36,104 nt of DNA from Proteobacteria bacterium SG_bin5 (GTDB taxonomy: Bacteria; Pseudomonadota; Alphaproteobacteria; Sphingomonadales; Sphingomonadaceae): assembly GCA_002083475.1 (NCBI GenBank), contig LWDI01000072.1:563-36666 (forward strand), given 5' to 3'. The translations under genes and the position numbers were made by a program. Of this stretch, positions 15,581 through 22,462 are shown piece after piece; the first letter of the stretch is position 1, and each line of letters opens with the position of its first letter. A model generated the notes under the pieces. That model was not told the DNA's origin. It saw only the letters and a list, made by a program, of their open reading frames with translations, and ran no database searches.

Positions 15581-17653
15581 TCAACCAAACAGTTCGGCGA
15601 GCCGCGCGCTATTCAGGCGCCCGGGATCGTCCTCGCCCCCGAGGATCTGTCTGAAGCTCGATAGTTTCCGCACCGAGCCTAGCGGTTCGTCCGCTCCATC
15701 GTCGTCGAGCAGCGTGGGTTCATCAATCAATTGCGCCGCCACACGCGGCCAGCGCATTTCCAGGATCGACCACCGCGCCAGCGTCGCCAAATCGACGTCG
15801 CGCCCTTCGAGCACCGCCCGCGTGCGATTGATCGCGACCGCGTTCACCAAGCGCTTCATCGCGCGCGGATTGGGTTCGATCATCGCGGCGAAATCGCGCA
15901 GCCGATGTTCCAGCGTTTTTTGCTGTTCGGGCGCATAGCTCGCTTCGACGATCGCGGCGCGCGCCGCCGGCTGTTCGGCATCGGGCAGCGCGGCGACGAT
16001 TGCCTGTTTCGCTTCGATCGTCGGGGCTTGATCGAGCTTCGTCCGACTGTCGTCGGACAAAATTGGCGCCGCGCCTTCGCCTTCCAGCAGCATCCGCCAG
16101 AAGCGGTCGCGTGACTGGGCGGTGACCACCGGCAGCCCGGCGGAAAGCTGAAAGAATTTGTCGAGAAACAAATGCCCCAACGGGCGGCCGGGTGTGCCGA
16201 TATCACCCGCGAAATCGGCATAGTGTTTCTCGAACGCCGATGAGAGCCAATTGCGATCCGCCGCGATCACGAAGGCGACGGGTTCGTCGCGCATCAGCGT
16301 TTGGATACCCTCCATCAGCTCGACCACATAGCCGCGTTCGCAGCGATCGAGATCGTCGATGAAAATCGCGATGGGGCGATTTTGCCGAGTGAAATACCAA
16401 GGCGCTCCGGTCCAGCCCGCGCAAGAGCGCACGAAATATCGGTATAGAAGGGTCATCGGCTTGTGTGGGTCGACCGCTTGTTGACTATAGCTTTCCGCCG
16501 CCTTGGCCGATCCGAACACCAGCCAGCGTTGCGCCGCGATCAAGCCGCCGACCAAGGCCAGCAGACCCGTTATCCCCTGCAGCGAATTCCCCCACCCGTT
16601 CAGCAGCGTTACCAGGAACAGCGTGGTCACGACGACGACGGCGATCGCCGCGCCCCGCTCGGCGCGCCATTGCCACCAGCGCAAGCGCCACCACCGGCGC
16701 CAGCTCCCCGCGCAACCGCGCGCGGCGGGATGCTCGTAGAGCGTGCGGACGAGCGACCACCATGGTGGCCGCAAGCGCTGGTGTTGCCAGGCGTTGAAGT
16801 CGATCACGAGCCACGGGTCGCTCCCCGTCTTGAGTTCGGCGTCGAGCAATTTGAGCACGGTCGACTTGCCGGCGCCCCAGGGGCCGTGGAGATGCACCAT
16901 GAACGCGCCCCGAGCGGGGTCCGACACGGCCCGCAAATGCTCCGCAAGCGCCTTGGCGAACGCGGCGCGGTTGAGCCGATCGACCAGCGCGGGAACGTCC
17001 GACAATGTGGGCAGCGCTTCGGACGGCGCGGGCGCCGCCGTGGGTGGCATGGTCGCGGCCAAGGCCGTCGAACGATAGCGCTCGGCGATGTACAGCCATG
17101 CCTCAGTACTCTCGGAAGGCTCCCGGTTCTCGATGATTTTTTCGATCAACGGGTTTAGTAATGTAAAAATCTCGGGCAGCATTTTTGGTTTTGCCGAAAC
17201 AATTAATGCCACTGCCAAATGGCGTAGCGAAAATTTGACTCGTTCAATCGTCCTCATTGAAAATTCGGAGGCGAGTTCTATGACGGTCGATCTTACTAAA
17301 GGAGAGAGTGCAAATCGCAGGCCATCCAGGCCATCATAATTTTGACTCGACAAGGGCTGTCTTGGTAAAATGAATTTGCGTAACCCAAGGTCCGATAGCC
17401 AAGTAGCGGCATTCGGAAAGGGCAATAGGTCGGGTCGCTCGCCGATTTCCGCGATCCCGCATAGCAGCGCCGTGCGATCCAGAATGATTAGGCGCGCGCC
17501 GCGAGTGACCACGAGATAGCGCGCGCTCGCCCTTAGCGCCGCCTCGAGGCCCGGCGCTTCTATAGTTGCAAAGGGCGCAAATGCTTGCAGCACTTCCGCA
17601 GCCAAGTCTCGCTTGCTGGCCTTGCTGACCTTGCTCTCTGAATTCATCTCCAT
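15581..17653 (-). CDS. KAP-family membrane P-loop NTPase
   Basis: 690 codons from ATG at 17653 (17647 and 17731 are alternatives; no strong ribosome-binding site distinguishes them). The KAP hallmarks are clear: Walker A GPWGAGKST at residues 257-265, two membrane segments (about 334-352 and 358-378) inserted between the Walker motifs, and Walker B IAIFIDDLDRCE at about 428-439 with the typical DLDRC. VAFVIAADRNWL and a helical C-terminal part with NPRAMKRLVNA complete the NTPase. The first 220 residues are a domain I do not recognise, coded by visibly AT-richer DNA. KAP NTPases are sporadic, often mobile or linked to defence islands; the bacterial role is unclear. Confidence 0.85.
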   Translation of the reverse strand: MEMNSESKVSKASKRDLAAEVLQAFAPFATIEAPGLEAALRASARYLVVTRGARLIILDRTALLCGIAEIGERPDLLPFPNAATWLSDLGLRKFILPRQPLSSQNYDGLDGLRFALSPLVRSTVIELASEFSMRTIERVKFSLRHLAVALIVSAKPKMLPEIFTLLNPLIEKIIENREPSESTEAWLYIAERYRSTALAATMPPTAAPAPSEALPTLSDVPALVDRLNRAAFAKALAEHLRAVSDPARGAFMVHLHGPWGAGKSTVLKLLDAELKTGSDPWLVIDFNAWQHQRLRPPWWSLVRTLYEHPAARGCAGSWRRWWRLRWWQWRAERGAAIAVVVVTTLFLVTLLNGWGNSLQGITGLLALVGGLIAAQRWLVFGSAKAAESYSQQAVDPHKPMTLLYRYFVRSCAGWTGAPWYFTRQNRPIAIFIDDLDRCERGYVVELMEGIQTLMRDEPVAFVIAADRNWLSSAFEKHYADFAGDIGTPGRPLGHLFLDKFFQLSAGLPVVTAQSRDRFWRMLLEGEGAAPILSDDSRTKLDQAPTIEAKQAIVAALPDAEQPAARAAIVEASYAPEQQKTLEHRLRDFAAMIEPNPRAMKRLVNAVAINRTRAVLEGRDVDLATLARWSILEMRWPRVAAQLIDEPTLLDDDGADEPLGSVRKLSSFRQILGGEDDPGRLNSARLAELFG

Positions 17654-17745
17654 GGCGATAGCGTAACATAGTTCGGCGCGCGCGGCTTCGCATTTCGCGC
17701 GCGCTGGGCTAGCAGGCGGGGCGAACCGCATGAGTCGAGGCCCCC

Positions 17746-18399
17746 ATGAAATTCTTCGTCGACACCGCCGATACCGCCGAAATCCGCGATCTCGCCGCCT
17801 CCGGCTTGGTCGATGGCGTCACCACCAACCCCTCGCTGATCGCCAAATCGGGGCGGCAGTTTCTGGAAGTGGTCGAGGAGATTTGCGGCATCACCGACGG
17901 CCCCGTCTCGGCCGAGGTCGTCGCGCTCGACCATGACGGCATGATGCGCGAGGCCGAAATCCTGCGGAAGATCGCCGACAACGTCACCATCAAGGTGCCG
18001 CTCACCATCGACGGGCTCAAGACCTGCAAGGCGCTGACCGACGACGGCACGATGGTGAACGTGACCCTGTGCTTCTCGGCCAATCAGGCGCTGCTCGCGG
18101 CCAAGGCGGGGGCGACGTTCATCTCGCCCTTCGTCGGCCGGCATGACGATGTCGGGTTCGACGGCATGGCGCTGATCCGCGACATCCGCCTGATCTATGA
18201 CAATTACGCCTTCGACACCGAAATCCTGGTCGCGAGCGTGCGCCACCCGGTGCACATCCTGGAAAGCGCCCGCATCGGCGCCGATGTGATGACCGCGCCG
18301 CCGGCGGTGATCCGTCAGCTGGTGAAGCATCCGCTCACCGACAAGGGGATCGAGGGGTTCCTCGCGGATTGGGCGAAGACCGGGCAGAGCATCGGGTGA
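17746..18399 (+). CDS. Transaldolase / fructose-6-phosphate aldolase family protein
   Basis: 217 codons from ATG at 17746. This is the short decameric transaldolase type (TalC/FSA). The TTNPSLIAKSG segment and the Schiff-base lysine Lys83 in TIKVPLT are present. In E. coli FSA the position after the Pro of the later SPxV segment is a catalytic Tyr; here it is Phe129 (SPFVGR), as in true transaldolases. This suggests that transfer of the dihydroxyacetone unit between sugar phosphates (pentose phosphate pathway) is more likely than aldol cleavage of fructose 6-phosphate. The gene is divergent from the KAP gene. Confidence 0.88.
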   Translation: MKFFVDTADTAEIRDLAASGLVDGVTTNPSLIAKSGRQFLEVVEEICGITDGPVSAEVVALDHDGMMREAEILRKIADNVTIKVPLTIDGLKTCKALTDDGTMVNVTLCFSANQALLAAKAGATFISPFVGRHDDVGFDGMALIRDIRLIYDNYAFDTEILVASVRHPVHILESARIGADVMTAPPAVIRQLVKHPLTDKGIEGFLADWAKTGQSIG

Positions 18400-18443
18400 G
18401 AAGCGGGATTGACCCGGCGGCCGATCCGTATCAAGATCTCGAT

Positions 18444-19097
18444 ATGTTCCAGCAGCCGCCCCCGTCGAGCGACGCCGCCGCCGACCTGATCGCCACCGCG
18501 CGCGGTCGGCGGTTCGGGACGATCCTCGCCGATCCGCCGTGGCAGTTTCAGAACCGCACCGGCAAGGTCGCGCCCGAACATAAGCGGCTCAATCGCTATG
18601 GCACGATGACGCTCGATGACATTTGCGCCTTGCCCGTCGCGCAAATCAGCGCCGAGCCCGCGCATCTCTATCTCTGGGTGCCCAATGCGCTGCTGCCCGA
18701 GGGGCTGCGCGTCATGGAGGCCTGGGGCTATCGCTATATTTCGAACATCGTGTGGCACAAGGTCCGCAAGGATGGCGGATCGGACGGGCGGGGCGTGGGC
18801 TTTTACTTCCGCAACGTCACCGAATTGCTGCTGTTCGGCGTGCGCGGCAAGAATGCCCGCACGCTGCCGCCGGGCCGCAGCCAGGTGAACCTGATCGCCT
18901 CGCGCAAGCGCGAGCATAGCCGCAAGCCCGACGAACAATATCGCATCATCGAAGAGTGTAGCTGGGGGCCGCGGCTCGAGATGTTCAGCCGGGGGACGCG
19001 GCGCGGCTGGACGGTATGGGGCAACCAAGCCGACGAAGATTATAAGCCGAGCTGGGATACTTATGGTTATAATTCGGCGGCGGTGGCGGCCGAATGA
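18444..19097 (+). CDS. MT-A70-family DNA N6-adenine methyltransferase
   Basis: 217 codons from ATG at 18444. A GTG at 18396 that overlaps the transaldolase stop (GTGA) would add 16 residues and cannot be excluded. The catalytic DPPW motif is at residues 30-33 (GTILADPPWQF), followed by PEHKRLNRYGTMTLDDICAL, LYLWVPNALLPEG, SNIVWHKVRKDG, YFRNVTELLLFG and the C-terminal GWTVWGNQ. The fold is that of MT-A70 enzymes, which methylate adenine. Its stop codon directly abuts the stop of a convergent BglII/BstYI-like endonuclease gene, forming TGATCA, so the pair looks like a Type II restriction-modification system. Confidence 0.85.
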   Translation: MFQQPPPSSDAAADLIATARGRRFGTILADPPWQFQNRTGKVAPEHKRLNRYGTMTLDDICALPVAQISAEPAHLYLWVPNALLPEGLRVMEAWGYRYISNIVWHKVRKDGGSDGRGVGFYFRNVTELLLFGVRGKNARTLPPGRSQVNLIASRKREHSRKPDEQYRIIEECSWGPRLEMFSRGTRRGWTVWGNQADEDYKPSWDTYGYNSAAVAAE

Positions 19098-19692
19098 TCA
19101 GCAATCCTCGACATAAAGCGCGGGGGTGATCGCGAAGGTCAGCACTGGGCAGCCACCGCCACCGCCGCCCTCGAGCCTCGGCCATAATTTCGTATGATGC
19201 GTGGTGGAGGCGCCATAGCTGTCCCCCTTTCCCAAGTCCTTGAAAATCGCTTGCAGTTCCGTCGCGCGGGTGATGATCACGCCCACGTCGATGACGCGGA
19301 GATCATATAGCAAACGAAAATTGTTGAGGTCGCGATCGTAAAAGGGATCCTTGCTGTTCCATTCGACTTCCAGCCCCCACGCGGCCCTTGAAACAATCGA
19401 CGCTATGCGTGGGACTCGCATATTCGTGATCGTCGACGATGATGCGCGTGTCGAATTTCTTCTCGCGCCAGCCGAATCGATAGAATTGATGGTCGATCTT
19501 ATCGGCGATCGGTGACTTACGCCCGCCGGCGGTGATGATTTCCGATTTCAACAAGCGAAAATCGCGGAGTATCGCGATTAGCTCTTGCCACTCGCCCGGG
19601 CAAGCGGTGGCAAGGACGCCGGCGGCGTTGCGCCATTCCTTTACTTGGTAGATTGCCCGTAAATCTTCGGGGACGAGATGCACCGTGCTCAT
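19098..19692 (-). pseudogene. BglII/BstYI-like Type II restriction endonuclease, frameshifted
   Basis: One gene of about 197 codons is split between two frames. From ATG at 19692 the first frame runs through DHEYASPTHSVDCFKGRVG; the second frame carries on with LEVEWNSKDPFYDRDLNNFR, LLYDLRVIDVGVIITRATEL, a TTHHTKLWPRLEGGGGGGCP segment, and CPVLTFAIT. These pieces match one continuous family of BglII/BstYI-type PD-(D/E)xK nucleases. The frames join if one base is removed from the run of five C (five G on the coding strand) at 19374-19378. The predicted catalytic Asp99 lies before the break, and Glu108/Glu110 (EVE) after it, so the broken form cannot be active. It is either a true inactivation, a slippage switch, or a sequencing error. 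Confidence 0.75.
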
Positions 19693-19811
19693 CGCCGCGT
19701 GTTTAACTGCGGGCGACGCAATGGTAAACCTTGCTACAGACCTCGGCCGCCGACACCAAGCCTGAAAGACTTTGCTCGCGCATGATGAGCGCTGCGGGCA
19801 TATAAGACGTG

Positions 19812-20690
19812 ATGCACCCCCTTCCCACCGCCTTCGCCGCCCACCTCGCCCGCGACAAGCGCCGCTCGGCGCACACCGTGCGCGCTTATCGGGCGAGCGC
19901 CGAGCGGCTGCTGGCCTTCCTCCAAACTCATTGGGGCGCGGGCGTCGATCAAGCCGCGCTCGCGCGCCTGACCGCCGCCGATCTGCGCGCCTTTCTCGCC
20001 GCGCGGCGCGCCGAGGGGCTGGGCAATGCCTCCGCCGCGCGCGAACTCGCCGCGATCCGCGCGTTCCTGAAATTCGTGGGCGCCCCCTGCCCGCCGCTCA
20101 AAGGGCCGCGCGTGAAGAAGGGCGTGCCGCGCCCGATCGCGCCGCACGAAGCGGTCGCGCTCGCCGAAACCGTGGCGGAGGACGCCGCCGAACCCTGGAT
20201 CGCCGCGCGCGATCTCGCGCTGCTGCTGCTGCTCTATGGCGCGGGCCTGCGCATCGGCGAGGCGCTGGGGCTCACCGGCGGCGCGCTGCCGCTCGGCGAG
20301 ACGATCGCGGTCACCGGCAAGCGCGCCAAGACGCGGATCGTGCCGCTGCTCCCTCAGGTGCGCGCGGCGATCGAGGATTATGCGCGCCGCCTCCCCTATC
20401 CGCTCGCCCCCGACGCGCCGCTGTTTCGCGGTGCCAAGGGCGGCGCGCTCGATCCCGGCGTGGTGCGGCGCGCGGTACGCGCGGCGCGGCGGCGGCTGGG
20501 CCTCGGCGAACGTACCACCCCGCACGCGCTGCGCCATAGTTTCGCGACGCATCTGCTCGGGCGCGGCGCCGATTTGCGCGCGCTGCAGGAATTGCTCGGC
20601 CATGCGAGTCTGAGCTCGACCCAAATCTATACCCAGGTCGACGCCGCCCAATTGCTCGACATTTATCGCCACGCGCATCCGCGCGCCTGA
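19812..20690 (+). CDS. xerC: Tyrosine recombinase XerC
   Basis: 292 codons from ATG at 19812 (a GTG lies directly upstream). XerC resolves chromosome dimers at dif with XerD. The N-terminal SAM-like domain (residues 8-92) and all catalytic residues are visible: Arg147 (GAGLRIGEAL), Lys170 (GKRAKTR), His238 and Arg241 (HALRHSF), His264 (LLGHASL) and Tyr273 (STQIYTQV). The chromosomal position beside priA and the transaldolase gene, and the typical size, mark it as the housekeeping XerC rather than a phage integrase. Confidence 0.9.
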   Translation: MHPLPTAFAAHLARDKRRSAHTVRAYRASAERLLAFLQTHWGAGVDQAALARLTAADLRAFLAARRAEGLGNASAARELAAIRAFLKFVGAPCPPLKGPRVKKGVPRPIAPHEAVALAETVAEDAAEPWIAARDLALLLLLYGAGLRIGEALGLTGGALPLGETIAVTGKRAKTRIVPLLPQVRAAIEDYARRLPYPLAPDAPLFRGAKGGALDPGVVRRAVRAARRRLGLGERTTPHALRHSFATHLLGRGADLRALQELLGHASLSSTQIYTQVDAAQLLDIYRHAHPRA

Positions 20691-21031
20691 ACCGCTATAA
20701 TTTTTCCCAATCGAACGACCGCCGATGCCGGCGGCGCGCGCCGCCGGTTCGCGCCGCGCGCGATCGAACGTCGCACCGAAGGCGCGGGCAAACGATCGAA
20801 GATGAGTAAGGTCCGCACGGTCAATATCGGAAAATTGCTCGATCGATTAAATAACGGTCGAGTGTAACCTTTCAGAACCGCGTCATAATCCTGTTACTTT
20901 ACTGCCGCGCAATGGTCCCTTGCCGGCGATGACGCTGGCGGCACGCGATCGCGCCCCATTTGAGGCCGCGTCGATGGCGATGGGCCGCGACCGGCTCGCC
21001 CCCGAGCTGCTCTTCGTCAAAGGAACCACGG
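20691..21031. other. Intergenic region between xerC and the first urcA
   Basis: A 20-base perfect palindrome (CCGGCGGCGCGCGCCGCCGG) lies at 20728-20747 and may end xerC transcription, though no T-run follows it. An AT-richer stretch at about 20830-20905, with TAAATAAC and CATAATCC segments, is the likely place for the urcA promoter. No sigma motif is clear enough to name. Any reading frame here is weak: the open frame at 20960 is only an upstream extension of the urcA gene. Confidence 0.45.
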
Positions 21032-21379
21032 ATGCGCTTGCCCCTGTTGCTCGCCCTGCCGCTCGCGCTCAGCGCCGGCGCCGCTTTCGCCCAAGCGCCG
21101 CGCGATGCCGAGCCGGTCAACGTCAAAGTGTCGCTCAAGCATCTCGATCTCGCCACCGCCGCCGGCCAGGAAGAAGCGCTGCGGCGCGTGCGCAGCGCCG
21201 CCGCCGTCGCCTGCACGGTCGATCCCCAGGCGGGCGTGCTCGCCCAGCAGACCGCGCGTCAATGCACCGCCGATGCGATCGCGAGCGGCCGCCAGGCGAT
21301 CGTCCGCGTCGCCGGGCGCGCCCAGGCGGGCGTCGCGCAAATGGCCGCCAACGCCGCGCCCGGCAACGGCACCCGCTAA
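21032..21379 (+). CDS. UrcA-family exported protein, copy 1
   Basis: 115 codons from ATG at 21032, chosen because AAGGA lies just upstream and the protein then begins with a perfect signal peptide (MRLPLLLALPLALSAGAAFA, cleaved before Gln). The mature part carries the UrcA-family signature: VNVKVSLKHLDLATAAGQEE, then a helix, a Cys in VACTVD and a second Cys in RQCTADAIASG. The two cysteines probably form a disulfide in the periplasm. The function of the family is unknown. It is the first of three paralogues in 1.4 kb. Confidence 0.8.
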   Translation: MRLPLLLALPLALSAGAAFAQAPRDAEPVNVKVSLKHLDLATAAGQEEALRRVRSAAAVACTVDPQAGVLAQQTARQCTADAIASGRQAIVRVAGRAQAGVAQMAANAAPGNGTR

Positions 21380-21422
21380 CCCCATAGCCCCCACCCCCAT
21401 CACGCACGAAAGGAATAGACCG

Positions 21423-21770
21423 ATGCGCTTCGTTACCCTGATCGCCCTGCCGCTCGCGCTCAGTGCGACCACCGCTTTCGCCCAGACGACCACCAACCGC
21501 GAGCCGGTCACGGCCGCCGTTTCGCTCGAGCATCTCGATCTCACCAGCGCGCGGGGCCAGCAGGCCGCGCAAGCCCGTGTCGAGCGCGCCGCGCACCAGC
21601 TGTGCGACCTGAACGCGCGCCCGTCGCTGTTCGACGTCGCGGAGTCGAACCGTTGCTATGCCGATGCGCTGGCGAGCGGCCAGGCGGCGGCGGCGCGGGC
21701 GATCGCCGCGGCGCAAGGCCGCGCGCCGATGGTCGCGAGCACCAACGCGGCGGCCGCCGGCACGCGCTAA
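21423..21770 (+). CDS. UrcA-family exported protein, copy 2
   Basis: 115 codons from ATG at 21423 with GAAAGGA upstream. The signal peptide (MRFVTLIALPLALSATTAFA) is nearly the same as in copy 1. The mature domain has VTAAVSLEHLDLTSARGQQA, LCDLNAR and RCYADALASGQAAA, with the two conserved cysteines. It lies 43 bases after copy 1 and is followed by a strong hairpin terminator, so the two form a probable bicistronic unit. Function unknown. Confidence 0.8.
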   Translation: MRFVTLIALPLALSATTAFAQTTTNREPVTAAVSLEHLDLTSARGQQAAQARVERAAHQLCDLNARPSLFDVAESNRCYADALASGQAAAARAIAAAQGRAPMVASTNAAAAGTR

Positions 21771-21803
21771 GCCGTTTTCGCGCGACCTATTAGTGTCCCC
21801 TTA

Positions 21804-21847
21804 GGCGGCGCGTCCGGGATCGACCGGGCGCGCCGCCATTGTATTTT
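21804..21847 (+). terminator. Rho-independent terminator after urcA copy 2
   Basis: A 14-base stem (GGCGGCGCGTCCGG at 21804-21817 against CCGGGCGCGCCGCC at 21824-21837, one G-T pair) closes a six-base loop and is followed by ATTGTATTTT. It lies 33 bases after the stop codon. Confidence 0.8.
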
Positions 21848-22150
21848 CCCAAGGCCCAGACGGCGCGCGGCTCGGTCGCGGACAACGCTGTCATTTTCTT
21901 GACGCGAAGCCGAGCGCGACGCGCGCAGCAAAGGCACGCTTGTTTGCCGCGCGGCGCGGCTCCCCGAAATTTCCTTACGTATTTCGCCTATCGGCAACAG
22001 TAGCGTCATCTTGCTGCAATTGTCGCGCGATCGTCATCGATCGCGCCTGTCAAAATTCGATCACATAAAAAGGGATGAAGCGCGGCGCGAATTAAGTCAT
22101 TGCCCGGGGCGTCCACGATGTGGGTGTGGACCCAACCCCAGGAGACCCCC
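21848..22150. other. Intergenic leader region of urcA copy 3
   Basis: A perfect 9-base hairpin (GCGCGATCG, loop TCAT, CGATCGCGC) lies at 22025-22046, followed by an AT-rich stretch (about 22047-22080). A weak inverted repeat, GTCCAC and GTGGAC, lies near 22110-22125, and CCAGGAG at 22137-22143 is the ribosome-binding site. The hairpin has no T-run, so it may be a regulatory site rather than a terminator. An 80-codon open frame on the minus strand looks non-coding. Confidence 0.45.
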
Positions 22151-22462
22151 ATGCGTCATGCGCTTATGCTTTTGGCGGCGATCGTCGCTGCCACCCCGGT
22201 CTTGGCCGCCGAACGCGAAACCGTCACCGCGACTGTTTCGATGAAGGACCTCAACCTCACCAGCCGCGACGGCCAGCGCGCGGCGACCCGGCGCGTCAAG
22301 CGCGCGGCGATCGCGCTGTGCGGCGCGCTCGCCGAGACCCGCGACCTCAGCCGGATGAACGATATCAAGCGCTGCCAGAGCGAAGCGCTGGCGAGCGGCA
22401 TGGCCGCCACCGCGCGCGCCATCGCCGCTGCGGGCGCCGCGCCGCAGGTCGCGCTGCGCTAA
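22151..22462 (+). CDS. UrcA-family exported protein, copy 3
   Basis: 103 codons from ATG at 22151 with CCAGGAG upstream. A signal peptide (MRHALMLLAAIVAATPVLAA) leads into VTATVSMKDLNLTSRDGQRA, then ALCGALAETRD and IKRCQSEALASG. The two cysteines and the SG-A-ATARAIAAA helix match copies 1 and 2, but the sequence is clearly diverged and has its own leader, so it is probably transcribed separately. Its stop overlaps the stop of convergent hpnL by 3 bases. Confidence 0.8.
   Translation: MRHALMLLAAIVAATPVLAAERETVTATVSMKDLNLTSRDGQRAATRRVKRAAIALCGALAETRDLSRMNDIKRCQSEALASGMAATARAIAAAGAAPQVALR

Noticed and set aside
19098..19421. Two separate small genes (19098-19421 and 19303-19692)
   Set aside because: Their products are consecutive parts of one endonuclease and join perfectly after removal of one base; the start of the second frame (19421) has no ribosome-binding site and adds unrelated residues.
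19734..20678. 314-codon minus-strand frame opposite xerC
   Set aside because: Full XerC with all catalytic residues is encoded on the plus strand; the frame is Arg/Ala/Gly-rich shadow.
19812..20690. Phage or island integrase
   Set aside because: The size, motif spacing and neighbourhood fit housekeeping XerC. No tRNA gene, attachment-site duplication or phage gene is nearby.
20728..20747. Perfect 20-base GC palindrome as a definite terminator
   Set aside because: No T-run follows it on either strand; in DNA of this composition such palindromes arise easily. It is listed only as part of the intergenic description.
21767..22009. 80-codon minus-strand frame between urcA copies 2 and 3
   Set aside because: It spans the hairpin terminator, has no ribosome-binding site and no recognisable fold, and ends in an AT-rich leader.
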